Part shown: one piece after another, positions 23,456-29,022 of the stretch
Layout of the letters: the number at the start of each line of letters is the position of its first letter
How positions within the stretch are numbered: position 1 is the stretch's first letter
IMG/VR virus record: IMGVR_UViG_3300050034_000272
Span: 1 to 47,543 of that record
Length of the DNA stretch: 47,543 nt
Origin: a virus
Strand: one strand, 5' to 3'
Made by a program: the position numbers and the translations under genes
Notes under the pieces: model-generated
Told to the model about the DNA's origin: nothing
The model's input: the letters and a program-made list of their open reading frames with translations, nothing else
The model's database searches: none

Positions 23456-24391
23456 TTATCCCCAAATTTTAATCTGTTCCATTATATCTGAATGTTCTTC
23501 CGTAGTCATAGATCCATTGTCTTTAAACTTCTTAGCTAACTCTTTAAGCTTTGCAGAGGTTAAGACATCCTTATTAGTGGTGGATTCACATAGTTGATCG
23601 AACTCTGTATGAAGTCCACTACACCTTTTGTAGAGTGGTACTTCCTCACTCTCTTTGAGATTATCTTCTAGTTTTTGTTCTCTTGTTTTACCAGTGGGAT
23701 TTTTACCTTTAGTTTCGGTGATTTCAGCATCGACAGCATCTTCATGTCCTTTTGGTGCCTTTGTTACAGTTCTTGTTGTTCGTTTTGCAGGTTTTTTTAC
23801 TGTTTCATTCACAATATCATTAACTTCATCCTGAATTATATCATCAGGATTTGTTCTTGCTTTTGTTGCAGGTCTTCGTGTTGCAGGTTTACCATTTCCA
23901 TTAGTTTGAGTTTGGTTTATCATTTCTTCTGCAGGTGTACCCGAAATACCTTTAAGTGCTACAAATCCCCTTAAAACATTTGCAAGAGCTTTACTCCCTG
24001 CTCTTGTTTGAGCCATACTTGCTAGTTGAAAGAATGGTTTACCTATCCAATTAGGTTCATCATATAAACAGTAGGCTTCAGCCCCCCCGATTATACGTCC
24101 ATCATCAATTCTAACTACATCAGCTTTAGCTTTTGCACCTTTAACACCAAACACATCTATTGGTTCAGCATCCTTTGTTTTAACATCTATTCCGTAGAAG
24201 TTACCAAGTATGATCCAGTCATCAAATTCAATATGGCGTTTACCATGAATCATAACCTTTTTAGGTTTTTTATCTAATAATTCCATTAGATATGTTACAG
24301 CTCTTAAAGCATCGTTTGTTGCTACTTCTGGAGCTGTTGATAGTTCTACGGTTGCAGGTAATTGTGTTTCAATCTCACTCATTTTAATCAT
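23456..24391 (-). CDS. Probable ssDNA-annealing/recombination-type protein
   Basis: About 311 residues (ATG 24391 overlapping the upstream stop, or ATG 24382 after GGGGA). The N-terminal half has MIHGKRHIEFDDWIILGNFY, a DGRIIGGAEAYC strand pair, W-x-x-K-P and FFQLASMAQTRAGSKALANV then ALKGISGTPAEEM. This SMAQTRA family occurs in many phages and archaea, and I believe it belongs near DNA recombination/annealing proteins, but that is not certain. A long Lys/Thr/Pro-rich linker leads to a C-terminal helical domain. It follows an SSB-like gene, which supports a recombination role. Confidence 0.5.
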   Translation of the reverse strand: MIKMSEIETQLPATVELSTAPEVATNDALRAVTYLMELLDKKPKKVMIHGKRHIEFDDWIILGNFYGIDVKTKDAEPIDVFGVKGAKAKADVVRIDDGRIIGGAEAYCLYDEPNWIGKPFFQLASMAQTRAGSKALANVLRGFVALKGISGTPAEEMINQTQTNGNGKPATRRPATKARTNPDDIIQDEVNDIVNETVKKPAKRTTRTVTKAPKGHEDAVDAEITETKGKNPTGKTREQKLEDNLKESEEVPLYKRCSGLHTEFDQLCESTTNKDVLTSAKLKELAKKFKDNGSMTTEEHSDIMEQIKIWG

Positions 24392-24732
24392 TCCCCGTCA
24401 TCTATACCTACTTCGTAGATTTTCTTAGGGTAACCCCCGACATTTCTACTTGGAATTAACTTAACCAGAGTTATAACAACATATTGCCATATTTTTAATT
24501 GAGGTATGTATTCCCTTAGATCCACATGAGGTTTGGTTTCCCATTTTTCCTTTTCAGGATCTTCAATTAACATGACTTTACCATGATTCTTTTCGTTTCC
24601 TTCATCATCAGTATAGATACTGTCATAAATATCCACGATAGTTCCTTCGAGTGTTTCACCTATTTCTTCAGGATTCCAATAATTACGTGCTATAATATCT
24701 TCTGCTCTTTTACTTACGGGTCTAACTGCCAT
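24388..24732 (-). CDS. SSB-like OB-fold protein
   Basis: 114 residues from ATG 24732, with GGAG 8 nt upstream. GETLEGTIVDIYDSIYTDDE, GKVMLIEDP, HVDLREYIPQLK and WQYVVITLVKLIPS give a five-strand OB-like pattern. Its stop overlaps the start of the annealing-type gene (ATGA), a pairing typical of single-strand binding and recombination proteins. The fold is inferred from the strand pattern. Confidence 0.5.
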   Translation of the reverse strand: MAVRPVSKRAEDIIARNYWNPEEIGETLEGTIVDIYDSIYTDDEGNEKNHGKVMLIEDPEKEKWETKPHVDLREYIPQLKIWQYVVITLVKLIPSRNVGGYPKKIYEVGIDDGE

Positions 24733-24733
24733 T

Positions 24734-24952
24734 TTATCCACTCCTACTAACTTCTATTTTATTATCTATGTGATCGATTACTTTCTGTTCAGCTTCCTTA
24801 CACCGTTGTATTAACCTAATGAGTGTTGCATCGTTTTTAAAGAGTTCATTCTCATTTGGACTCATTTCATGTTTAAATATTACTTCTTTGTCCCGTTCCT
24901 TCCATTTTCGTTTATATGTCGCTATATCACGACTGCTTACTTCAAATTCCAC
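24734..24952 (-). CDS. 72-residue charged helical protein, GTG start
   Basis: GAGGTGATAAT precedes GTG 24952, giving MEFEVSSRDIATYKRKWKER. The rest is helical with a repeated acidic/basic pattern (LIRLIQRCKEAEQKVIDHID). The only ATG near the site is in another frame. It is the first gene of the SSB/recombination/helicase operon, after a T-tract terminator. Unknown. Confidence 0.45.
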   Translation of the reverse strand: MEFEVSSRDIATYKRKWKERDKEVIFKHEMSPNENELFKNDATLIRLIQRCKEAEQKVIDHIDNKIEVSRSG

Positions 24953-25015
24953 ATTATCACCTCACATTTTGCCCTCACAGCCCTTATACTGATAGAGGGT
25001 ATCAAAAAAATGGGT

Positions 25016-25027
25016 AAAAAATAGTAA
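25016..25027 (-). terminator. TTACTATTTTTT terminator
   Basis: On the minus strand TTACTATTTTTT lies directly after the zinc-ribbon gene stop, and a second T-run (ATTTTTTTG) follows within 10 nt. U-tracts like this terminate archaeal transcription. The same ACTATTTTTT sequence ends two other genes and a candidate RNA. Confidence 0.45.
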
Positions 25028-25031
25028 CTCC

Positions 25032-25292
25032 TTAATCTAATTTCATGATATAATCCAATAATTCGGTTATTATGTCATCTAAAATCATATCGGTTGTTTC
25101 TACACCTTCTTCAAGATGTCCATAAATTATGGAGATAATATCAACCTTAATTTCTCTTCGACTTTTAGTGGTGGTATCTTTTTTTGTTTTACATGTACAC
25201 ATATTTCCAATAGTAAACTTTACTTCCTTAATTCCTCCACACTTGTAACACTTAACCTTTTCAAATTCAGGTTCACTTCCAGTCATAGACAT
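25032..25292 (-). CDS. Zinc-ribbon protein with helical tail
   Basis: 86 residues. VKCYKCGGIKEV and MCTCKTKK form a zinc ribbon; a basic linker (TTTKSRREIKVD) joins an acidic helical C-terminus (DMILDDIITELLDYIMKLD). The stop is followed by the T-tract TTACTATTTTTT, a repeated 3-prime signature in this genome. Confidence 0.5.
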   Translation of the reverse strand: MSMTGSEPEFEKVKCYKCGGIKEVKFTIGNMCTCKTKKDTTTKSRREIKVDIISIIYGHLEEGVETTDMILDDIITELLDYIMKLD

Positions 25293-25309
25293 ATTTTAAC
25301 CCCCCATTT

Positions 25310-25337
25310 ACTTCGTTTAATCTACATTTTACGAAGT
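25310..25337 (-). terminator. 3-prime hairpin, ACTTCGTTA family, copy 3
   Basis: ACTTCGT / ACGAAGT, 7-bp perfect stem with a 14-nt loop, starting at the base after the stop codon of the 25338 gene. Same stem as the copies at 1670 and 8072. Confidence 0.5.
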
Positions 25338-25694
25338 TCACTCATCTCCAATTAATTCTCCCTTTTTTAATTGTTCTAAAACTTGTCTTGCTAATTCTAC
25401 TTTATCTTTAGGGAATATGGCTATTGTTTTTCCATTATGATCAAGAATATGATTCTGTCTTTCATTAGTAACTAAATCAGTTAATTTAAAATCAGTCATA
25501 TTGTTATAAGCTACACTCATTCCATGTATCATTTCTTTCACTAACTTTAAATCCAAATATACTCTCGATCTATTCATTCCATCATATGATTTTAAACAAG
25601 AAATATCTAATAAAACCTTTCCTCCAGCTTTATTTATTACAAATCGTTCATTTTCATTACCACTTCTAAATATTTCTTTTACTGTATGTACCAT
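25338..25694 (-). CDS. 118-residue hypothetical protein
   Basis: Mixed alpha/beta: ERFVINKAGGKVLLDISCL, SRVYLDLKLVKEMIHGM and a late GKTIAIFPKDKVELARQVLE. AGGA lies before ATG 25694. First gene after a block of very small genes; its 3-prime end carries a hairpin. Not recognised. Confidence 0.5.
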   Translation of the reverse strand: MVHTVKEIFRSGNENERFVINKAGGKVLLDISCLKSYDGMNRSRVYLDLKLVKEMIHGMSVAYNNMTDFKLTDLVTNERQNHILDHNGKTIAIFPKDKVELARQVLEQLKKGELIGDE

Positions 25695-25716
25695 AATTTA
25701 CACTTCCTTCTAATTT

Positions 25717-25869
25717 TTATACTGAATTTCCACAACAACAGTAACATTGATGTTTAGTTAATCGTTCATTTTCAGCCTTGAAGTCTTGTTTTTCTATTAA
25801 TAAATCTCGTATCTGGTTTTGTTGTCTTATTACCTGTTGTTTAAGCTCTGCCACTTCTATGGATTCCAT
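25717..25869 (-). CDS. 50-residue coiled coil with CYCCC end
   Basis: MESIEVAELKQQVIRQQNQI opens a continuous heptad coil that ends in HQCYCCCGNSV. ATG 25869 follows the previous stop by 1 nt. The combination of a coil and a terminal Cys cluster suggests a small metal-linked oligomer. Function unknown. Confidence 0.4.
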   Translation of the reverse strand: MESIEVAELKQQVIRQQNQIRDLLIEKQDFKAENERLTKHQCYCCCGNSV

Positions 25870-25870
25870 A

Positions 25871-26029
25871 TTACCCTAACCCAGAATTGTATTCGACACC
25901 TGTTGGTGATGCTAAATTGACATATAATGCAATGGCACATATTAAAAACAAACCTATAACTATTAGGGTTAGTTTAAGTTCAGGTGTTATTAGGGGCTGC
26001 TGTTTTCTTTGTAGGGTTTTAATTGTCAT
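25871..26029 (-). CDS. 52-residue single-pass membrane protein
   Basis: GGAGG lies 6 nt before ATG 26029. A basic, polar N-terminus (TIKTLQRKQQPLITPELK) precedes one membrane helix (LTLIVIGLFLICAIALYV). The short outside segment ends in GLG. Start overlaps the upstream peptide by 11 nt. Confidence 0.45.
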   Translation of the reverse strand: MTIKTLQRKQQPLITPELKLTLIVIGLFLICAIALYVNLASPTGVEYNSGLG

Positions 26030-26126
26030 CTAATACCTCCTTTAAACTCCCTCGATAGATGCCTATGTATAATAAGGCAATACCTGAAATACCAATGGCT
26101 ATTAAGTACATTTCTAAGTTAGTCAT
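26019..26126 (-). CDS. 35-residue membrane peptide
   Basis: GGAGG lies 6 nt before ATG 26126. One membrane helix (YLIAIGISGIALLYIGIY) is followed by a charged end (RGSLKEVLDDN), inside which the next gene's ribosome-binding site sits. Overlaps both neighbours. Confidence 0.45.
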   Translation of the reverse strand: MTNLEMYLIAIGISGIALLYIGIYRGSLKEVLDDN

Positions 26127-26235
26127 TCAATTCCTCCTTTAATTTAGTATCTGGATGCTCTGAACACTCTGTATTATTACAATCCCATTCATGCCAACCA
26201 TAACACGGATACAGATATCCTTCATCTTTATTCAT
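26119..26235 (-). CDS. 38-residue Cys/His peptide
   Basis: GGAGG lies 9 nt before ATG 26235. The sequence YPCYGWHEWDCNNTECSEHP contains three Cys and two His in a possible metal site. Overlaps the stop of the upstream 37-residue gene (ATGA) and the start of the downstream membrane peptide. Confidence 0.45.
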   Translation of the reverse strand: MNKDEGYLYPCYGWHEWDCNNTECSEHPDTKLKEELND

Positions 26236-26345
26236 TTTATAAATCCTCCACGTTGCATTTCATGAATTAACTCATGATATCCATACCAATTATCTTCATC
26301 TGTGTAGTCCTGTAATGTTTCTGGTTCAACAATTAAGATTTTCAC
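26232..26345 (-). CDS. 37-residue peptide with GTG start
   Basis: GGGTGAT lies 6-7 nt before GTG 26345. The frame reads MKILIVEPETLQDYTDEDNW and ends HEMQRGGFIK. It contains an HELIH pentapeptide, which in so short a protein is probably chance. The stop overlaps the next start by ATGA. Confidence 0.4.
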   Translation of the reverse strand: MKILIVEPETLQDYTDEDNWYGYHELIHEMQRGGFIK

Positions 26346-26485
26346 AGTAAATCACCCGCCCATTTTTTACGTGTATGTAAATAGTCAATATCATTATCAA
26401 TTGCATCTAAGACTTCTTGACTTCCGTTACACTCTACAACATAGGCAAGAATGCTTAAAAGTTTTAATTTATCTTTGATTTTCAA
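26342..26485 (-). CDS. 47-residue helical protein, TTG start
   Basis: GAGGTG lies 6 nt before TTG 26485, giving MKIKDKLKLLSILAYVVECN and then an acidic helix ending KKWAGDLL. The frame is open further upstream to 26563, but that part covers a hairpin and has no ribosome-binding site, so I prefer the short form. Confidence 0.4.
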   Translation of the reverse strand: MKIKDKLKLLSILAYVVECNGSQEVLDAIDNDIDYLHTRKKWAGDLL

Positions 26486-26510
26486 AATAAACACCTCATA
26501 AAGGGTAGGA

Positions 26511-26541
26511 GGAAACCAGTCCATGGCTAGAGCTGGTTCCC
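26511..26541 (-). terminator. Hairpin after the 26550 gene
   Basis: Minus strand GGGAACCAG pairs with CTGGTTTCC (one bulged base) around a 13-nt loop, starting 9 nt after the stop codon of the 26550-26912 gene. There is no T-tract after it, so it may be an RNA stability or processing element rather than a terminator. Confidence 0.35.
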
Positions 26542-26549
26542 AAAATGAA

Positions 26550-26912
26550 TTAATAATTAGCAAATGCTTCAGTTTCTTTCTGCTGTTCCTTTAGTGTAGA
26601 ATCTTTAATTTCCACATTTGGAACACGAATCTCACTTTTAATTACATCGGGACGCCCACCAATCTCTTTAAGTGTTACCAATACAGTTTTACCATCATTT
26701 ATGGCATCTTGTAATCCTTTAGTTGAATTTAAATCCTTAAAGAATATTGAATAGCGCCCAGTGGGTTCACCTTCAACTTCATCACTTTTTACAGTTCCAA
26801 CTGTTGAATGTGGTACAACCCTGATAAGTTCTCTAATTCGATATTCTCTATCAAATTCTATGTCTTTACTGTCCTCTACTATCTTATTGACTGTTTTACA
26901 TGCGTCTTTCAT
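26550..26912 (-). CDS. 120-residue hypothetical protein
   Basis: GGTGGTG precedes ATG 26912. Helical N-terminus (KTVNKIVEDSKDIEFD), then strands RIRELIRVVPHS, GRYSIFFKDL and TVLVTLKEIGGRPDVIKSE, suggesting a small beta barrel or OB-like domain. No family recognised. A hairpin follows its stop. Confidence 0.45.
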   Translation of the reverse strand: MKDACKTVNKIVEDSKDIEFDREYRIRELIRVVPHSTVGTVKSDEVEGEPTGRYSIFFKDLNSTKGLQDAINDGKTVLVTLKEIGGRPDVIKSEIRVPNVEIKDSTLKEQQKETEAFANY

Positions 26913-26983
26913 TCTTTCACCACCAATTTATATTATAAGTTTTAGGAGTTGCATATCGTTTAAATGGAATTTTATTAATTCCT

Positions 26984-27172
26984 TCAATTTGTAGAAATTA
27001 TTTTAATATTAGATTTTTCAATATGGCACATGCCTTCTGTTGCTAATCCTTTGAGAATTGGTAGTATCTCCGGATTATCAACCATTCTAACACAATATCC
27101 AAAATTAGAACATCTTTCTTTATTACAAGATGCCATATTCCAATGTTCTCTTAACTTTACACATTCACCCAT
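26984..27172 (-). CDS. 62-residue Cys-rich protein
   Basis: MGECVKLREHWNMASCNKER followed by CSNFGYCVRM and GMCHIEK gives five cysteines and two His, likely one metal site. GAGGTGATATT precedes ATG 27172. It is the first gene after the structured non-coding region. Function unknown. Confidence 0.45.
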   Translation of the reverse strand: MGECVKLREHWNMASCNKERCSNFGYCVRMVDNPEILPILKGLATEGMCHIEKSNIKIISTN

Positions 27173-27205
27173 AATATCACCTCATTTAGTTTTTAAATAA
27201 AGAAT

Positions 27206-27334
27206 GAGTGGTCGGGGATTTGCACCCCTAGAGTTCCAAATTAGAAGTCATCACTTCATAATAAGGACAAGACCGTTCAAAAAAGCTGAATAAGAAAGAC
27301 ATAATAACTTATTCAAGTAAACCTAGTCCCACTC
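27206..27334 (-). ncRNA. tRNA-like structured element
   Basis: On the minus strand the 5-prime GAGTGG (27334-27329) pairs with 3-prime CCACTC (27211-27206). Immediately inside the 3-prime end is GGGG-TGCAAAT-CCCC, a stem with a 7-nt loop that differs from a tRNA T-loop by one key base (TGC for TTC). Two internal hairpins follow (TGAATAAG/CTTATTCA at 27287-27315 and GAAGT/ACTTC at 27244-27257), so the fold is a four-arm cloverleaf of 129 nt. The D-arm and anticodon arm of a real tRNA are not present. It could be a tRNA mimic, a decayed tRNA or part of an attachment site. Confidence 0.4.
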
Positions 27335-27337
27335 AAT

Positions 27338-27465
27338 AAAAAAATAGTGTATAACCTGAAAGACTTTTAACAGTCCTCATAGGTATTTACGGTTCTAACA
27401 GCTTTGTACAGGGCAAAAATATAGTTTGGAGGACTTATTTTTCTCTATGCAAACACATAGGTTAA
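27338..27465 (-). ncRNA. Candidate small RNA ending in ACTATTTTTTT
   Basis: No ORF is present. On the minus strand a small hairpin (CTATG/CATAG, 27445-27460) is followed by a long-range 7-bp pairing AGTCCTC/GAGGACT (27429-27435 with 27372-27378) and then the T-tract ACTATTTTTTT (27338-27347), the same terminator seen after protein genes. It lies just upstream of the tRNA-like element. Together they fill the 355-bp gap 27173-27527. Confidence 0.35.
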
Positions 27466-27512
27466 ATGAATAAATCAAATAAAAACCTTACAAAACTGAA
27501 TTAGAATATCCG

Positions 27513-27525
27513 CAAAAAAATAGTA
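27513..27525 (-). terminator. ACTATTTTTTT terminator of the FlbD-like gene
   Basis: The stop codon region and T-tract form a 20-bp sequence (AAAAAATAGTAATTTAAGGA on the plus strand) that is repeated exactly at the end of the integrase gene (29003-29022). Confidence 0.45.
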
Positions 27526-27527
27526 AT

Positions 27528-27713
27528 TTAAGGATAATTTAATAAATCCATTGGAGATTCATTCACCACGATTACACTATCGTCAATAAAAAGGATTTCA
27601 GTATAGTATTTCCCATGAGATTCTAGTGGTTTTAATAATTTTATGTGATCTGGATTTACATACAAAATTTTTTCATCCCCATACGTAGCTCGGCTTACTT
27701 TAATTAATGGCAT
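27528..27713 (-). CDS. FlbD-like small protein
   Basis: 61 residues from ATG 27713, which has GAGGTG 5 nt upstream; an earlier in-frame ATG lacks one. PLIKVSRATYGDEKILYVNP, DHIKLLKPLE and VIVVNESPMDLLNY follow the FlbD-like pattern (two strands with NPDxI, then VVxESPxDL). Such proteins are small regulators or structural accessories found in bacteria and phages. It is flanked on both sides by structured non-coding DNA. Confidence 0.5.
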   Translation of the reverse strand: MPLIKVSRATYGDEKILYVNPDHIKLLKPLESHGKYYTEILFIDDSVIVVNESPMDLLNYP

Positions 27714-27780
27714 AATTTCACCTCTTGTTTTTAAATCCATGTAGGGGGATCATAACGACATCCATCAGTAACCACACTTA

Positions 27781-28067
27781 AAAATAATCGCTAAAACATC
27801 CTATCCCTTGGATAAGCCCTAAGGCTCGTGTCTTATCTCCTTCAAATGTTCGTTCAACCTTGCATTTGAACTGTAAGACTTATCTGCTATGAACAGATAC
27901 TGAACTATGGATTTTCTGTAATCCTTTTTCATTTTTAATTATGCATACAACAGCGGTCAGGACTCTTGACAGAAATCGTGCCAAACAAACCTATTTCTAA
28001 AGACACTTCCTTTAAGGCGTCGCTAATGCCTACCCATTGTGAACCCTCGATATATCGGGTTCTTTTT
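27781..28067 (+). ncRNA. Structured non-coding region with alternative stems
   Basis: The 533-bp gap 27714-28246 has no credible ORF but many inverted repeats. GATAAG (27811) can pair with CTTATC (27832), while the overlapping GTCTTA (27830) can pair with TAAGAC (27874), enclosing TTCAAATG/CATTTGAA (27841/27863). TATCTG/CAGATA (27881/27894) comes next. A hairpin GAACCC...GGGTTC followed by TTTTT (28041-28067) ends the block on the plus strand. This could be a plus-strand RNA, or a long structured leader of the FlbD-like gene on the minus strand, where a TATA-like box sits at 28121-28132. Confidence 0.4.
28041..28067 (+). terminator. Hairpin plus T5 terminator (plus strand)
   Basis: GAACCCTCGATATATCGGGTTC, with an inner CGATATATCG palindrome, followed directly by TTTTT. 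The T-run on the plus side suggests a plus-strand transcript ends here, about 50 bp before the operator repeats. Confidence 0.45.
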
Positions 28068-28114
28068 GAGTTCAGTACCTACAAGTCTTAACTCTCGATA
28101 GTCATACTTAGGTT

Positions 28115-28226
28115 CCTAGGTATTTATAGTTTTCTATTTATTCCTAGGAAATACTATAAAAAAATAACCTCCTAAGAATTACTATAAATAAATATAATAA
28201 TAGGAAACTACAAACCAATATGTATA
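28115..28226. repeat. Four 28-bp phased operator-like repeats before the RHH gene
   Basis: CCTAGG or CCTAAG begins at 28115, 28143 and 28171, exactly 28 bp apart; a degenerate unit (AATAGGAAACTA) starts at 28199. Units 2 and 3 share CCTAxGAAxTACTATAAA. CCTAGG is itself a palindrome, and ACTATAAA is a TATA-like element, so promoter and operator overlap: plus-strand TATA at about 28182 for the RHH gene, minus-strand TATA in unit 1. This is the layout of a divergent, autoregulated control switch. Confidence 0.6.
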
Positions 28227-28246
28227 AGAAGATAGGAGTGATAAAA

Positions 28247-28441
28247 ATGAGTGTATCAAATGGAAAGGTAGTAGAAATGGTAAAAAATGCAGCACAAATA
28301 AATATCGAAATAGATCCTGAACTAAAAAACGAACTAAAATTATTTGCAGTAGCAAATGGTAGAACTCTCAAAGGAATGCTAAATAAATATATCAAAGAAG
28401 GATTTGAAAAAGAAAAACAAGAACTCAAAGACAAACAATAA
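28247..28441 (+). CDS. Ribbon-helix-helix (CopG/Arc-like) regulator
   Basis: 64 residues from ATG 28247, with AGGAG 8 nt upstream (an earlier in-frame ATG at 28220 has none). QINIEIDPELKNELKLFAVA, then NGRTLKGMLNKYIKEGFEKE, is a ribbon strand followed by two helices with the NGRT turn. It is the only confident plus-strand gene in the window and lies directly after the phased repeats, its probable binding sites. It may repress its own and a divergent minus-strand promoter, for example to control lysogeny. Confidence 0.72.
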   Translation: MSVSNGKVVEMVKNAAQINIEIDPELKNELKLFAVANGRTLKGMLNKYIKEGFEKEKQELKDKQ

Positions 28442-28508
28442 TAACTATTTTTACAGCATTTTGATACTTCTTTTCTAATTCCACTAAAATTAGTTACTGA
28501 CATTTAAG

Positions 28509-28712
28509 TCAGCCTCTAGCTAACAATTCCCTTTTTGTTAACAGATCCTTTAATTCACATTTCAAACGTCTATATGTGATACTACTTGGATCATCTTTAA
28601 ACTTTAATATCTCTTGATATTTAGTTTTATATTCTATTTCTAGATTAGATAATTGTTTATTAATATCTGTTAAATCAATATCTATATTAACATCTTTAAC
28701 TAAATGGTTCAA
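28509..28712 (-). CDS. 67-residue coiled-coil protein, TTG start
   Basis: GGAG lies 9 nt before TTG 28712. NIDIDLTDINKQLSNLEIEY begins a coiled coil that continues to the C-terminus (CELKDLLTKRELLARG). Convergent with the RHH gene. It follows the integrase and attachment-site region. Unknown. Confidence 0.45.
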   Translation of the reverse strand: MNHLVKDVNIDIDLTDINKQLSNLEIEYKTKYQEILKFKDDPSSITYRRLKCELKDLLTKRELLARG

Positions 28713-29016
28713 ATGTCAACACTCCTTACGGTTTTGTTGTCCGGTAGGCGGAGACTTTAAGCGACCAACTTTTATGATCTCCATCTATCGTTAAATTCAC
28801 TTCAAATTATACCATGAAGGTATTCCCATAATACAAGCCAATGTACAATATGGGTAGTTCTACTTTTAATAATATATATGTTCGTATTCTCATCATAATT
28901 TCAGAGTTTACTATAAGAGTTATGTTGACATGAGATATAATCTTGAAGATAGAGAGCATTTGAGAGGTAATAGTAATACGAATACAGCTGTAAAAGTATT
29001 AACAAAAAATAGTAAT
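28713..29016. other. Gene-free region after the integrase, candidate attP
   Basis: This 304-bp gap has no ORF. It contains inverted repeats TTCGTATT (28881-28888) and AATACGAA (28975-28982), 86 bp apart, and a hairpin CCCATA/TATGGG (28825-28854). Phage attachment sites usually lie beside the integrase with paired arm sites around a core. No tRNA 3-prime end is visible within it. Confidence 0.35.
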
Positions 29017-29022
29017 TTAAGG
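29003..29022 (-). terminator. ACTATTTTTT terminator of the integrase
   Basis: After the integrase stop the minus strand reads TTAAATTACTATTTTTTG. The 20 bp AAAAAATAGTAATTTAAGGA (plus strand) is identical to the end of the FlbD-like gene at 27514-27533. Confidence 0.5.

Noticed and set aside
26232-26345. HELIH in a 37-residue peptide as a zinc protease
   Set aside because: Too short to fold as a protease and no third ligand; the pentapeptide is likely chance.
27206-27334. Calling a genuine tRNA here
   Set aside because: The acceptor-like and T-arm-like parts fit, but no D-arm or anticodon arm can be drawn and the T-loop lacks TTC. Kept only as a tRNA-like element.
28144-28503. 119-residue minus-strand ORF rich in Phe/Ser/Leu
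   Set aside because: It is the complement of the RHH gene and the operator repeats; the plus-strand frame has the ribosome-binding site and a recognisable fold.
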